This document shows positions 51,999 through 61,943 of a stretch of DNA of 64,000 bases, piece by piece. The stretch spans positions 941,001 to 1,005,000 of the forward strand of contig NZ_CP029761.1 in assembly GCF_006874585.1 (NCBI RefSeq). Reading direction: 5' to 3'. The translations under genes were made by a program, and so were the position numbers. This DNA is from Sphingomonas sp. IC081 (GTDB lineage Bacteria > Pseudomonadota > Alphaproteobacteria > Sphingomonadales > Sphingomonadaceae). Within the stretch, counting starts at the first letter, position 1. Each line of letters begins with the position of its first letter. Below the pieces are notes generated by a model. The model saw only the letters and a list, made by a program, of their open reading frames with translations, ran no database searches and was not told where the DNA came from.

Positions 51999-54368
51999 TT
52001 ACATCTTCGCGGTCAGGGTCAGCACCGCCGAACGCGCATCGCCCGGGGTCGCCCAGCCGTTGTTGCGGACGCGCTGGAAGTAGAGCTTGTCGCCGATGTT
52101 CTTGACGTTGAGCTGCGCCGAGAGGTTCGGCGTGAACTCGTACGAGAGATAGGCGTTGTGGATCAGGTAGTCGTCCGAGCGATAGACGACCGCCGAGGTC
52201 GCCGTGGGGGTATTGAGCGCGAACGAGCCCTGGTAGGTGGCGCTATAACCGATCGTCAGGCCGAATGGCAGGCGATAGGTGGTGAACAGGCTGGCCGAAT
52301 TCTTCGGCGTCTGCGTCAGGTCCGAACCGCCGCCGGGGTTGGGAACGGCCACCGTGTTGGTGCAGGTGCCCTGGCCGGGATTGGCAAGGCAGAAGTCCGA
52401 CACCGACTGCACCAGCTTGCTCTTGAGGTAGGTGTAGTTGGCGGTGACCGACCAGTTCGGCGTGATCTTGCCGGTTGCCCCGAGGGCAATGCCGTCAACG
52501 CGCGAATGCCCGTCAAGCTGCTGGTCGACTACCGTCGGGTCGTTCGAGGCAACGGCGTACTTGTCGCGCTCGTTGCGGAAGGCCGAGGCGGTGAGCAGCA
52601 GTCCGCCGTCGAACAGTTCGGCCTTGGCGCCGATCTCGTAGTTCGTCGCGGTTTCCGGGGAAATGTTGCAGGTCGCCGCCGTGCACGAGCCGTTGACCGA
52701 GGCCTTCGACGGGGTGCGCGAGTTGCCGTAGGCGGCATAGAGGCTGACGGTCTCGACCGGCTTGTAGACAAGGCCGACGCGGTAGGAGAACAGCGTGTCG
52801 GCGTTCTTGAACTGCGTGCCCGGGGTCACTACCCCCAGCGTTGCGGGCACCGCCGAGATCGTGTCGCTGCGATAGGTGCCGCTGTTGCGCTCGATGCGGG
52901 CGCCGGCGTTCAGTTCGAACTTGCCCAGCTTCATCGTGTCGAACAGGTAGGCGGCGACATTGGTCTGCTCGCCCATCTGGTGGGCCGTGCGGATGAAGTT
53001 CAGCGCGCCGGTGTAGACGTTGCTGCCATAGGTGAAGCCCGCAGGGCCGGTGATGACGGCATTCGGGTTGTCGATATTCATCAGCGGGTAGGCCGTGTAA
53101 TAGGCGGTGCCGTCCGCATTGCGCAGCGAGCTGCCCGAGAACAGGTCGTACTTTTCCCAGGTCGCGGCGGCGCCGACGTCGACGGTGTGCTCGATCGCGC
53201 CGGTGTTGAACTTCGCCGTCAGGTCGACCTGATCGAACAACAGCTGGTTGCCGCTGTCACGCGTGTTGCCGCGCGGGCCGGAGGGCAGGTAGTAACCGGC
53301 CGGAACCGTGGCGGGGCAGGCGGCACCCGCGGGCGTGACGCCGCTCGACAGGCAATAGGTGCCCTGGGGCGGATCGACGCGCGAGAACTGCGTCACGTCC
53401 TGCCAGCGCGCCAGGTTGCGGATCGACACCGCGTCGCTGAAATCATGCTCGAAGGTTGCGGTCAGCTGGTCGACGTTGATCTTCTGTTTGTCGACGTTGC
53501 GATAGCCGAAGTAGTCGCTGCGATGCACGCCCGGCACCATGCCGGCGTTCGTGGCGGTCTGGTAATAGGGCAGGCCGTACTGCGGAATATTGGTGTCCTC
53601 CTGGTGGAGGTACTGGAGCGTCAGGCGGGTCGGGCCGTCGATGCCGATGGTGACCGAGGGGGCGAGGCCCCAGCGCTTGTAGTCCTCGACATCGCGGCCG
53701 GGCACGTCGTTGCGGTGCCACATCGCATTGAGGCGGACGGCGACGAGGTCGTTGACGCGCTTGTTGAGGTCGGCGGTGGCGCGATAATAATTGTCGGTGC
53801 CAACCCCGCCGGTGACAATCATCTCGTCATCCGCCTTGGGGCGCTTGGTGACGAGATTGATGTTGCCGCCCACCGAGCCTGCGCCGGACATTACCGAGTT
53901 CGCGCCGTTGGTCACTTCGATCTGTTCGAGGTTGAACGGGTCGGAACGGGTGTACTGGGCGCTGTCGCGCACGCCGTCGACGGTGATGTCGTTGTTGGCG
54001 CTGTAGCCGCGGAAATTGATGCTGTCGCCATAACCGCCGCCGCCTTCGCCGGCACCGAAGGTGATGCCCGGGACGGTCGAGAGGACATCGCGCAGGGTCA
54101 GCAGGTTCTGCTGTTCGATCACTTCCTTGCCAAGCACGGTGATCGTCTGCGGCGTATCTCGGACCGGGCGCGTGCGCTTGGGGGACTCCAGCGTGCGGCC
54201 GGGCTGCGTGTCGATCGCGGTATCGCTGACGGTCACGCCGCCAAGCACCTGCCCGTTATCGGATGGCGCCGTATCGGCGTGGGCCAGCGCGGGCACCAAT
54301 GCGGGCGCAAGGCAGGTAAGCGCCAGAAATGAGCGGCGCGCAGCCGCCGGCGAAGGCTTCTTGGACAT
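51999..54368 (-). CDS. TonB-dependent catecholate siderophore receptor (Fiu-like)
   Basis: Outer-membrane active transporter of 789 aa, with a signal peptide ending ALAHA (about residue 31). The plug domain is TPQTITVLGKEVIEQQN, FRGYSANNDITVDGVRD and GSVGGNINLVTKRP. A 22-strand-type barrel ends KM after alternating strands (SAVLTLTAKM). Three Cys pairs in extracellular loops (TYCLSSG...AACPA, GSCTAATCN, DFCLANPGQGTC) are probable disulfides. The plug motifs and the neighbouring piuC place it in the Fiu/CirA-like siderophore group. A Fur box lies 44 bases upstream. Confidence 0.93.
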   Translation of the reverse strand: MSKKPSPAAARRSFLALTCLAPALVPALAHADTAPSDNGQVLGGVTVSDTAIDTQPGRTLESPKRTRPVRDTPQTITVLGKEVIEQQNLLTLRDVLSTVPGITFGAGEGGGGYGDSINFRGYSANNDITVDGVRDSAQYTRSDPFNLEQIEVTNGANSVMSGAGSVGGNINLVTKRPKADDEMIVTGGVGTDNYYRATADLNKRVNDLVAVRLNAMWHRNDVPGRDVEDYKRWGLAPSVTIGIDGPTRLTLQYLHQEDTNIPQYGLPYYQTATNAGMVPGVHRSDYFGYRNVDKQKINVDQLTATFEHDFSDAVSIRNLARWQDVTQFSRVDPPQGTYCLSSGVTPAGAACPATVPAGYYLPSGPRGNTRDSGNQLLFDQVDLTAKFNTGAIEHTVDVGAAATWEKYDLFSGSSLRNADGTAYYTAYPLMNIDNPNAVITGPAGFTYGSNVYTGALNFIRTAHQMGEQTNVAAYLFDTMKLGKFELNAGARIERNSGTYRSDTISAVPATLGVVTPGTQFKNADTLFSYRVGLVYKPVETVSLYAAYGNSRTPSKASVNGSCTAATCNISPETATNYEIGAKAELFDGGLLLTASAFRNERDKYAVASNDPTVVDQQLDGHSRVDGIALGATGKITPNWSVTANYTYLKSKLVQSVSDFCLANPGQGTCTNTVAVPNPGGGSDLTQTPKNSASLFTTYRLPFGLTIGYSATYQGSFALNTPTATSAVVYRSDDYLIHNAYLSYEFTPNLSAQLNVKNIGDKLYFQRVRNNGWATPGDARSAVLTLTAKM

Positions 54369-54411
54369 GATTCCCCTCGTGGTGTTCGAAGTTCCCTGAG
54401 GGCGTGCTGTT

Positions 54412-54430
54412 AATGAGAGTCATTCTCATT
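54412..54430. promoter_or_regulatory. Fur box of the siderophore receptor
   Basis: AATGAGAGTCATTCTCATT is a 19-base near-perfect palindrome matching the classical Fur pattern. It is 44 bases upstream of the receptor ATG, so iron-replete cells should repress it. Confidence 0.82.
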
Positions 54431-54664
54431 CGCAAGATGAGATTGCAGGGATGATGCTGAAATATTTCAGGACGGGACGGCCGCTATGCGGCGTGGACCC
54501 GTCCCGGCCCGGCGGCGACGCTTGCGGCACCGGCGATCCAGCAGATCAGGATCCCCGGCGGCGGGTGTCGGTGATGGGACGCTACCACGGCGGTTTTCCG
54601 TGCAGGACGGAGAGGCGGCTGCGGCAGGCTTGTTCCAAGCTGTCCAGCACGTCAGGTGTTGATC

Positions 54665-54704
54665 GGCACGAGGGGGCGCTGCGGATCGTACGCCCTCTCG
54701 TGCC
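54665..54704 (-). terminator. Hairpin after the second TonB receptor
   Basis: A 14-pair stem GGCACGAGGGGGCG / CGCCCTCTCGTGCC (one G-T) has a 12-base loop, 15 bases past the stop at 54719. It lacks a T-run on the minus strand, so it may only protect the mRNA end. Confidence 0.5.
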
Positions 54705-54718
54705 TTATCGTGCCAGTC

Positions 54719-56938
54719 TCAGTACTTGACGCCGAGCGTCACGCCGTAGGTGGCGGGCGCTGCCCAGACGCTGCCGATGCCGAGCGAAGCGTAGTTGACC
54801 GCTGAACGGTAGCGATGGTCGGTCACGTTCTCGCCGAACACGGCGACCGAGTATTTCTCGCTGGCGTCGGTCCATTCCGCGCGCAGGCCCAGCAGGGCAT
54901 AGCCCTTCTGCCTGAACTGTTCGGCGATGCCGAAATAGAACGAGGACGTGTAGTAGAGATTGCTCGACAGGTTGAGCCGTCCTTCCGCCAGGTCGATGCC
55001 GTAGGAGGCGGCGATGTTGCCGGTGAATTCCGGCGTGCGCTGCATCTTGAAGCCGCTGGCGTTGGTCGTTGTCTCGAACAGGAAGCCGCTATCGCCGAAC
55101 TGGTAGTAGGGCGCGTTGGGGAACGACTTGTAGCGCGCATGGGTCCATGCCGCGCCGGCCGAGACGGTGAAATCCGAAGTCACGCGGGCGCTGACCTGGC
55201 CTTCGATGCCGTAGATCTCGGAACTGGCGGCATTGGTGATCCGTGCGGTCCCGGCCTGGAAGCTGGAGACCTGCAGGTTCTTGTAGTCGTAATAGAAGCC
55301 CGAGAGTTCGGCGGTGATGCCGTTCCGGGCATACTTGTAGCCCAGTTCATAGGCATTGATCGTCTCCGGCTTCACCTGCCGGTAGGAATAGCCGCCGACA
55401 TTGAGCAGCCCCGCCTTGTAGCCCTGGGTGAACGAGGCATAGAGGCTGGAGGAATCGTCCGGCTTGAAGCGGATCACGAAGCGCGGGGTGACCCGGTCGT
55501 TGGTGAGCTTGGGTACGTAGAACCTGGTGTAGAGCGGCACATCGGCGGGGAAGGGCACGGCATTGCCGTTCGCATCCTCGTAGACCGAGGCGGTCAATGC
55601 GCGTTCGAAGAAGGCCTGATCGACCCAGTCGTGGCTATAGCGCGCGCCGGCGGTGACGAAGAGCTGCGGGGTGATCTCGTAGGTCGCGTCGCCGAATACG
55701 GCGATCGCCTGCGAGAGCGTGCCGGATTCGCCGTTCTTGACGAAGGGAGCGGTGCCCAGCTTCGCCTCGGTCGGCCAGGAATCGCGGTTGCGGAAGTAGT
55801 AGACGCCGGTGGTCCATTGCAGGCGCGAGCCGGCCTTGGAGTTGAGCAGCAGTTCCTGCGTGAAGGTCTTGCTGTTGGAGCCGATGCCGATGGTGAAGAT
55901 CGGCAGTGCGGTAGCGTCAAGATCCTGCACGCTGTTCACCCGCTCGTTGCGCAGCTGCGTGTAGGAGGTGAGGTTGGCGAATCCGAGGTCGGCCTTGATC
56001 GTGCCCTGGACCACATCGGTGTTGGTTTTTGCGCCGATGCCGTCGCCCGGCTGAAGCGCCACTTCGTTTGGCTTGGTCGCGTAATAGCCGGTCGGCGTGT
56101 ATTGATAGACCCAGCGGGTGCCGTCGCCATCGACGAAGGCATTGTGCATCAGCGCGGAGGGATCGTCGCTCTGCGAATGGGTATAGCGCAGCACTGCGCT
56201 GACGTCGGGCGAGATTTCCACTTTCAGGCCGGTGCGGACCGACCAGCGGTTATACTTGCCGATCTGGTCGTTGCCGTCGACGATGTTGGTCTGGAAGCCG
56301 TCGCCGCGCCGGTAGAGGCCCTCGACGTCGAGCGCGACGCCCTTGGCAAGCGCGCCGGTGGCATAGGCCTGTGCTTCCACGGTGTCGAAGCGGCCATAGG
56401 AAACGCGCATCTCGCCGCCCGGCGTCTCGCTGGGATCGGCCGTGGTGACGAGGATCGCGCCGCCGGTGGTGTTGCGCCCGAACAGCGTGCCTTGCGGCCC
56501 CTTGAGGACCTGCACGGACTGTACCTTGAGCAGCTGGAAGTCGGTGGCGGCGGCGCTCGGCAGGAAGAAGCCGTCGACATACGTGGCGACGTTGGGGCCG
56601 CCGCCCGAAGTGGCGATGGCGGTGCCGACGCCGCGAATGGTCGGCTGGGTGTAGACGCCGGACTTGTCGAAGCGCAGTGCCGGCACGACCTTGGCCATGT
56701 CGGACAACTGGCGCACTCCGGCATCGTCGAGGGTCTTGTCACTCAGCGTGGTGATGGTGATCGGCACGTCGAGCGAGCGTTCGGAACGGCGCTGCGCGGT
56801 GACGACGATCTCGCCGACCGGTGATTGTTCGGCGGTTGCCGGCGCCTTCGCCGTATCCTGCGCCAGAGCCGGGTTGGTCAGCAGCGTGCTGGCAAGCACG
56901 CCCATTGATGCTGCGCAGCGCAGCATGACAGTCGACAT
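54719..56938 (-). CDS. TonB-dependent receptor, ligand unknown
   Basis: The 739-aa outer-membrane receptor has a signal peptide (cut after NPALAQ, about residue 27) and a TonB-box-like EIVVTAQRR. The plug contains PTIRGVGTAIATSGGGPNVATYVDGFF and VLKGPQGTLFGRNTTGGAI, both typical of the large Sphingomonad receptor group, and a barrel ends VTLGVKY. No Fur box is visible upstream. It is on the same strand as the downstream sulfate-import genes' neighbourhood, so a sulfur-containing or aromatic ligand is possible, but this is context only. ATG 56938 has GGGAGGA upstream. Confidence 0.92.
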   Translation of the reverse strand: MSTVMLRCAASMGVLASTLLTNPALAQDTAKAPATAEQSPVGEIVVTAQRRSERSLDVPITITTLSDKTLDDAGVRQLSDMAKVVPALRFDKSGVYTQPTIRGVGTAIATSGGGPNVATYVDGFFLPSAAATDFQLLKVQSVQVLKGPQGTLFGRNTTGGAILVTTADPSETPGGEMRVSYGRFDTVEAQAYATGALAKGVALDVEGLYRRGDGFQTNIVDGNDQIGKYNRWSVRTGLKVEISPDVSAVLRYTHSQSDDPSALMHNAFVDGDGTRWVYQYTPTGYYATKPNEVALQPGDGIGAKTNTDVVQGTIKADLGFANLTSYTQLRNERVNSVQDLDATALPIFTIGIGSNSKTFTQELLLNSKAGSRLQWTTGVYYFRNRDSWPTEAKLGTAPFVKNGESGTLSQAIAVFGDATYEITPQLFVTAGARYSHDWVDQAFFERALTASVYEDANGNAVPFPADVPLYTRFYVPKLTNDRVTPRFVIRFKPDDSSSLYASFTQGYKAGLLNVGGYSYRQVKPETINAYELGYKYARNGITAELSGFYYDYKNLQVSSFQAGTARITNAASSEIYGIEGQVSARVTSDFTVSAGAAWTHARYKSFPNAPYYQFGDSGFLFETTTNASGFKMQRTPEFTGNIAASYGIDLAEGRLNLSSNLYYTSSFYFGIAEQFRQKGYALLGLRAEWTDASEKYSVAVFGENVTDHRYRSAVNYASLGIGSVWAAPATYGVTLGVKY

Positions 56939-57091
56939 GTAGTCCTCCCTCGATCGTCCTGACCGGCCTTCTCGGTTCGGGCCGGACCGCGACAATCGCA
57001 CCCAAATGCTTGAGAACGAAGTTCCCTTGCTGCCATATCGTCATGGCGGTGTTGGGGGGAGGAGTGTGCGGAGCGCGCGGGAAGTGCGGGG

Positions 57092-57796
57092 TTAGCGCAG
57101 GCCCTTCAGCCACTCGCCGATCATCGCCCGTCCGGCAGCGACGGCAACGGGACCGTGTTCGGCATGGGCGGCGCGCAGTGCGGTTTCGCTGCCGCCTGCC
57201 TCGACGACGGCTTCGGGCCATTGCTCCATCCAGGCGTCGAAGCGCGGGTCCATGCCCATCTCGGCGTGGAACTGGAGTGCGAGGATATTGCTGCCGCGCC
57301 GGAAGGCCTGATGGTCGTAGACATGGCTGGATGCCAACAACTCGACATTGCCCGGCAGGGTGAAGGTATCGCCGTGCCAGTGCAGCACCGGGACCCCGGC
57401 GATATGGCGTAGCGGGCTGTCCACGATATGGTCATGCACGCGGACGGGGTGGAAGCCCACTTCCTTGGAAGGGCCCGGATAGACGTCCGCACCCATGGCC
57501 GCGGCGATCATCTGCGCGCCGAAGCAGACGCCGAGCGTTGGCCGGTCCGCTTCGAGGCGGCGGGCAAGGCGGCGCATCTGGCAGGCAATCCAGGGATGCG
57601 CCTCCTGCTCGTAGACCCCCATGGGCCCGCCCATCATGATCAGCAGGTCGGGCTCGGCCAGATCGAGCGAGGCAAAGGCCGGGTCGGTCACATCGATGCG
57701 ATCGACCAGGTAGCCGTGATCCTCGATCGGCTGGCGAAACCCGGCCACACCTTCGTGCGGCACATGGCGGATGATCAGGGCGTTCTTTTGCGGCAT
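57092..57796 (-). CDS. Class I glutamine amidotransferase-like protein
   Basis: The 234-aa protein is a single GATase1 domain. The nucleophile elbow is LGVCFGAQ (Cys91), and the His-Glu pair is in ALQFHAEMG near residue 177. LLIMMGGPMGVYEQ and LHWHGDTFTLP are typical of GMP-synthase-like amidotransferases that stand alone in bacteria. Relatives include gamma-glutamyl hydrolases and peptidases; the acceptor is unknown. It lies between the receptor and the small YezD-like gene, all on the minus strand. Confidence 0.88.
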   Translation of the reverse strand: MPQKNALIIRHVPHEGVAGFRQPIEDHGYLVDRIDVTDPAFASLDLAEPDLLIMMGGPMGVYEQEAHPWIACQMRRLARRLEADRPTLGVCFGAQMIAAAMGADVYPGPSKEVGFHPVRVHDHIVDSPLRHIAGVPVLHWHGDTFTLPGNVELLASSHVYDHQAFRRGSNILALQFHAEMGMDPRFDAWMEQWPEAVVEAGGSETALRAAHAEHGPVAVAAGRAMIGEWLKGLR

Positions 57797-57813
57797 GGGG
57801 AAAGGGCTGGGGC

Positions 57814-57987
57814 CTACTGGAAGCGCTTCTTCTCGGTGACGTCGATCTGCACCACGCGGCCGTCGTGCACGGTCAGCGCGATATTGCCGTATCGCAGGTT
57901 CTCGAGCGCGTCACGCACGGTGGCGATGTTGTCCTCCAACTGGCGCTGGGCGGCGGAGGTCGGTTCGGGAGACGGACTGCTTGTCAT
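57814..57987 (-). CDS. YezD-like small protein (DUF2292)
   Basis: A 57-aa protein. It reads MTSSPSPEPTSAAQRQLED at the start, then the conserved core ALENLRYGNIALTVHDGRVV and the end VQIDVTEKKRFQ, which is the DUF2292/YezD pattern found next to sulfate-assimilation genes. ATG 57987 is preceded by GGAGC and lies 11 bases after the cysA stop, so it is the last gene of the sulfate operon. Function unknown. Confidence 0.8.
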   Translation of the reverse strand: MTSSPSPEPTSAAQRQLEDNIATVRDALENLRYGNIALTVHDGRVVQIDVTEKKRFQ

Positions 57988-57998
57988 CGGAAAGCTCC

Positions 57999-58952
57999 TC
58001 AGCTTGCGAAAGTGAGCGAACGGCGAGCGGCGATAAATACCGTTTCGCCGATGGCGGGAGGCTGGCGATCGCTCGAAAGGTCGAGTTCGACGATCGTGTC
58101 ATTGCCGGCGAGGCGCCCTTCCACGCGCCACACCGCGCCCTTGCGGAACACGTTGTCGACCGCGATCGCCTCTCCCCCTTCGGTGACGATATCGAGATCG
58201 TGTGGGCGCACATGGCGGCCATCGGGAAAGCGGTTGGTTTCGCCTACGAAATGCGAGACGAAAGCGGTTGCCGGCTTCATGTAGACTTCCTCCGGCGTGC
58301 CGATCTGGTCGATCCGGCCGTGGTCCATCACCACCACCCGGTCGGCGAGTTCGAGCGCCTCTTCCTGGTCGTGGGTGACAAAGATCGAGGTCAGGCCCAT
58401 CTGCTTGTGGAGATCGCGCAGCCAGCGGCGCAGATCCTTGCGGACCTTGGCGTCGAGGGCACCGAAGGGTTCATCAAGCAATAGCAGGCTCGGTTCGATG
58501 GCGAGCGCGCGGGCCAGTGCCACGCGCTGGCGCTGGCCGCCCGAAAGCTGTCCGGGATAGCGTCCACCGAGCCCTTCGAGCTGGACGATGCGCAGAAGCT
58601 CCTCGGCGCGGGCCTTGATCTCGGACTTCGACGGGCGGTGCCTGGCCTTGCGCACATTGAGGCCGAAGGCGACGTTGTCGGCCACCGTCATGTGCTTGAA
58701 CAGGGCGTATTGCTGGAACACGAAGCCGACGTTGCGCTTGCCGACCGGGATGTCGGAGACGTCCTCGCCGTCGAAGAAGACATGGCCCTCATCCTGGAAT
58801 TCGAGGCCCGCGATGATGCGCAGCAGCGTGGTCTTGCCTGAACCCGAGGGGCCGAGCAGGGCGATGAACTCGCCGGGCTGGATCTCGAGGTCGATGCCGT
58901 GGAGCGCGGCGTAGTCGCCAAAGCGCTTGGTGATGTTTTCAACGCGGATCAA
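57999..58952 (-). CDS. cysA: Sulfate/thiosulfate ABC transporter ATPase CysA
   Basis: Drives sulfate import through CysTW. The 317-aa product has Walker [11 protein letters not shown]-loop FVFQQYALF, signature [14 protein letters not shown], Walker [13 protein letters not shown] and the His switch in [12 protein letters not shown]-terminal regulatory TOBE-like domain ([11 protein letters not shown] onward) is shorter than in E. coli. The start is inferred as TTG 58952: GGGAG lies seven bases before it and its last two bases are shared with the cysW stop (TTGA). An ATG at 58985 would overlap cysW by 37 bases. Confidence 0.92.
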   Translation of the reverse strand: MIRVENITKRFGDYAALHGIDLEIQPGEFIALLGPSGSGKTTLLRIIAGLEFQDEGHVFFDGEDVSDIPVGKRNVGFVFQQYALFKHMTVADNVAFGLNVRKARHRPSKSEIKARAEELLRIVQLEGLGGRYPGQLSGGQRQRVALARALAIEPSLLLLDEPFGALDAKVRKDLRRWLRDLHKQMGLTSIFVTHDQEEALELADRVVVMDHGRIDQIGTPEEVYMKPATAFVSHFVGETNRFPDGRHVRPHDLDIVTEGGEAIAVDNVFRKGAVWRVEGRLAGNDTIVELDLSSDRQPPAIGETVFIAARRSLTFAS

Positions 58953-59788
58953 TGTCTTGCTCCCGAGTGGAGATCGAAGCGCCATTCCAGCACGGTCTTG
59001 AGGACGAGCGTGACGAGGGCGAGCGCGGCCAAGAGCGAGGCGACCGCGAAAGCTCCGACAAAATCGTATTCGTTGTAGAGAATCTCGACATGGAGCGGCA
59101 TCGTGTTGGTCTCGCCCCGGATATGCCCGGAGACGACCGAGACCGCGCCGAATTCGCCCATGGCGCGCGCGTTGCACAGGAGCACGCCGTAGAGCAGGCC
59201 CCAGCGGATGTTGGGCAGGGTGACGTGCCAGAAGGTCTGCCAGCCACTGGCGCCGAGCGAGACGGCGGCTTCCTCGTCATCCTTGCCCTGTTCCATCATC
59301 AGCGGGATCAGTTCGCGGGCGACAAAGGGGAAAGTGATGAACACGGTCGCCAGCACGATGCCGGGCACCGCGAAGATGATCTTGAGGCCGTGTTCCGTCA
59401 GCCACGGCCCCAGCAGGCCCTGCGCGCCGAACAGCAGCACGAAGATCAGGCCCGAGACCACCGGCGAGACCGAAAGCGGCAGGTCGATCAGTGTCAGCAG
59501 CAGGTTCTTGCCGGGGAAGCTGAACTTGGTGATCGCCCAGCTTGCGGTGATGCCGAAGGCCAGGTTGAGCGGCACGCTGATCGCGGCGATGAACAGGGTC
59601 AGCCGGATCGCCGCCAGTGCGTCGGGGTTGGAGACGGCGTCGAGGAAGGGCGCGATGCCCTGCTTCAGCGCCTCGCTGAACACGGCGATGAGCGGCAGCA
59701 GCAGGAAGAAGGCAAGGAATGCCAGTGCCAGCAGGATCAGCACGATCTGCGTGGCGCGGCTTTCGGTTCCGACGGAGCGCTGTGTCAT
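58949..59788 (-). CDS. cysW: Sulfate ABC transporter permease CysW
   Basis: The 279-aa inner-membrane permease has six predicted segments. The ABC-contact loop is [34 protein letters not shown] (EAAxxLGA...P). [28 protein letters not shown] sequence near the C-terminus is characteristic of CysW. Its start overlaps the cysT stop (four bases) and its stop overlaps cysA. Confidence 0.95.
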   Translation of the reverse strand: MTQRSVGTESRATQIVLILLALAFLAFFLLLPLIAVFSEALKQGIAPFLDAVSNPDALAAIRLTLFIAAISVPLNLAFGITASWAITKFSFPGKNLLLTLIDLPLSVSPVVSGLIFVLLFGAQGLLGPWLTEHGLKIIFAVPGIVLATVFITFPFVARELIPLMMEQGKDDEEAAVSLGASGWQTFWHVTLPNIRWGLLYGVLLCNARAMGEFGAVSVVSGHIRGETNTMPLHVEILYNEYDFVGAFAVASLLAALALVTLVLKTVLEWRFDLHSGARH

Positions 59789-60636
59789 GCGCCGAGCCTC
59801 CTGCGCCGGGCCGACTGCAAGGCATTGAGCGCGAACAGCACGGCAAAGGAAATCAGCATCATCACCATGGCGATCGCGGTGGCGCCGTCGTAGGCGTATT
59901 GTTCAAGCTGGGTGACGATCAGCAGCGGGGCGATCTCGGTCTTGCCGGGCATGTTGCCCGAGATGAAGATGACCGAGCCATATTCACCCACGCCGCGGGC
60001 AAAGGCCATGGCGGCGCCAGTGAACAGGGCAGGCATGATCGCCGGGAAGATCACCCGGAAGAAGGTCTGGAAGCGGTTGGCGCCGAGCGTTGCCGAGGCT
60101 TCCTCGACGTCCTTGCCGAGGTCCGCCAGCACCGGTTCGACCGAACGGACCACGAAGGGCAGGCCGATGAAGACCAGCGCCACGGTGATGCCGGTGGCGG
60201 TGAAGGCCACCTTGATGCCCAGCGGATCGAGATATTGTCCGACCCAGCCGCTTGGTGCGTAAAGCGCGGTGAGCGCGATGCCGGCAACTGCGGTGGGCAG
60301 CGCGAAGGGCAGGTCCACCAGTGCGCCGACCACGCCCTTGCCGGGGAACCGGTAACGCACCAGCACCCAGGCGACGAGCAGGCCGAACACGGCATTGACC
60401 AGCGCGGCGGCGGCGGCGGTGCCGAAGCTCAGCCGGTAGGCGGCCAGCGCGCGGGGGGAAAAGCCGACTTCGAGGAAGGCATGCCAGCCCATGCCCGCCG
60501 ATTTCAGGAACAGCGTCGAAAGCGGGATCAGCACGATCAGCGAGAGCCAGGCGAGGCTGAACCCGAAAGTCAGCCCGAAGCCGGGCAGTACCGATGGCGT
60601 GCGCCATCCGTACTTGCGCGAAGCAATTGAAGTCAT
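59785..60636 (-). CDS. cysT: Sulfate ABC transporter permease CysT
   Basis: The 283-aa inner-membrane permease pairs with CysW. It has six segments and the coupling loop [51 protein letters not shown] is conserved and [16 protein letters not shown] is typical of CysT/U. Start at [11 protein letters not shown]. It lies 56 bases after the binding-protein gene. Confidence 0.95.
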   Translation of the reverse strand: MTSIASRKYGWRTPSVLPGFGLTFGFSLAWLSLIVLIPLSTLFLKSAGMGWHAFLEVGFSPRALAAYRLSFGTAAAAALVNAVFGLLVAWVLVRYRFPGKGVVGALVDLPFALPTAVAGIALTALYAPSGWVGQYLDPLGIKVAFTATGITVALVFIGLPFVVRSVEPVLADLGKDVEEASATLGANRFQTFFRVIFPAIMPALFTGAAMAFARGVGEYGSVIFISGNMPGKTEIAPLLIVTQLEQYAYDGATAIAMVMMLISFAVLFALNALQSARRRRLGA

Positions 60637-60692
60637 CTGCAGTGGCCTGCTCGATTGGGGGCGCGCCGGTGCGGGAGCCCGGCGCCGCCGGT

Positions 60693-61745
60693 TTACTTCT
60701 TGGTGTAGATCCGGTCGAAGGCGCCCCCGTCGTCGAAGTACGCTTTCTGGGCCTTGGTCCATCCGCCGAAGTCCTTGTCGATGGTCACCAGGTCGATCTT
60801 GGGGAACTGGCTGGCGAATTGTGCGGCGATCTTGGGATCGCTCGGCCGGTAGAAGTTGCGGGCGATGGCGACCTGCGCCTCGGGCGAGTAGAGATATTCA
60901 AGGTAAGCCTTTGAAACCTCTTCAGTTCCGTGACGCTTGGCATTGGCGGCCACCACCGCGACCGGCGGCTCGGCGAGGATCGAGATCGACGGATTGACGA
61001 TTTCGAACTTGCCTGCACCCAGCTTCTTCTCGGCCAGCAGCGCCTCGTTTTCCCAGGCCAGCAACACGTCGCCGATCCCGCGTTCGACGAAGGTCGTCGT
61101 CGCGCCGCGGGCGCCGCTGTCGAGCACCGGGACATGGGTGAAGAGCTGCTTCACGTAAGCCTCGCCGGCCGCTTCCGAACCGCCGCCCGCCTTGCGGCCA
61201 TAGGCCCAGGCGGCGAGGAAGTTCCAGCGCGCGCCGCCGCTGGTCTTGGGGTTGGGAGTGATGACTTCGACGCCCGGCTTTACCAGATCGCCCCAGTCAT
61301 GAATGCCTTTGGGATTGCCCTTGCGCACGAGGAACACGATCGTCGAAGTGTAGGGCGAGCTGTTGTCGGGCAGCGCCTTCTGCCAGTCTGCCGGGAGCAG
61401 CTTGGCCTTGCTCGAAATCACGTCGATGTCATAGGCGAGCGCCAGTGTGGCGACGTCGGCCTCAAGCCCGTCGATGATCGCGCGGCTCTGCTTGCCTGAG
61501 CCGCCGTGGCTCATGCGGAAGGTGACGTCCTGCCCGGTCTTCTTTTTCCAGTACGTGGCGAAGGCAGGGTTGATCGCCTGATGGAGTTCGCGCGTGGGAT
61601 CGTAGGAGACATTGGTGATCTCGACGCTGTTGCCGGACTTGCCGGCGCCCGAACAGCCCGCCAGCGAGGCGGTCAGCGCGGCCCCTGCAACCGCTGCAAG
61701 GAACAGGCGGCGGGCATAGTGGGGGCGATAGTTCCCGTCATTCAT
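60693..61745 (-). CDS. cysP: Sulfate-binding lipoprotein (Sbp/CysP)
   Basis: Periplasmic sulfate/thiosulfate receptor, 350 aa. Its signal sequence carries a lipobox TASLAGC (Cys31), so the protein is lipid-anchored rather than soluble as in E. coli. Family motifs are [57 protein letters not shown] and the C-terminal [12 protein letters not shown]. First gene of cysP-T-W-A-yezD. Whether it prefers sulfate or thiosulfate cannot be read. Confidence 0.94.
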   Translation of the reverse strand: MNDGNYRPHYARRLFLAAVAGAALTASLAGCSGAGKSGNSVEITNVSYDPTRELHQAINPAFATYWKKKTGQDVTFRMSHGGSGKQSRAIIDGLEADVATLALAYDIDVISSKAKLLPADWQKALPDNSSPYTSTIVFLVRKGNPKGIHDWGDLVKPGVEVITPNPKTSGGARWNFLAAWAYGRKAGGGSEAAGEAYVKQLFTHVPVLDSGARGATTTFVERGIGDVLLAWENEALLAEKKLGAGKFEIVNPSISILAEPPVAVVAANAKRHGTEEVSKAYLEYLYSPEAQVAIARNFYRPSDPKIAAQFASQFPKIDLVTIDKDFGGWTKAQKAYFDDGGAFDRIYTKK

Positions 61746-61776
61746 CTTCGAGTCTCCCGTGAATGTCGCCGACCTA

Positions 61777-61806
61777 AACTCAAGTCATTTGGTTGACATT
61801 AGAGTT
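61777..61806. promoter_or_regulatory. Imperfect inverted repeat before cysP
   Basis: AACTCAAGTCA and TTGACATTAGAGTT form an imperfect inverted repeat around TTTGG, 32 bases upstream of the cysP start in the only AT-rich patch of the spacer. It could be the operator of the sulfate operon. The regulator is unknown. Confidence 0.38.
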
Positions 61807-61943
61807 CTTGTTGCAGCCTGACAAGCTGGGCTTTGTGCAGGGGCAATCCGCTGTCCGGGGCAGGCGTTCCTCGAGCGAGGCAGAAGCGTCATGACGGCGC
61901 GCCGATACGGGCGCGGCGTGCGACAAGACCGTTTGGGAAAGGG

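Larger units (their letters stand above)
54369..54718. other. Intergenic region between the two TonB receptors
   Basis: No gene was found. From left to right it holds the Fur box, a GC-rich stretch with a CGGGAC...GTCCCG inverted repeat (about 54474-54517), unassigned sequence, and the hairpin at 54665-54704 that ends the gene at 54719. Confidence 0.7.

Noticed and set aside
51936..54332. A 798-residue plus-strand frame opposite the siderophore receptor
   Set aside because: It is antisense to a complete TonB receptor with signal peptide and plug motifs; the Val/Arg/Ala-rich translation has no domain.
54369..54718. A riboswitch in the spacer between the TonB receptors
   Set aside because: A B12-box-like or other riboswitch core was sought and not found, and the spacer is downstream of the second receptor, not upstream.
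54815..56824. A 669-residue plus-strand frame opposite the second receptor
   Set aside because: Shadow frame, for the same reasons as the one opposite the siderophore receptor.
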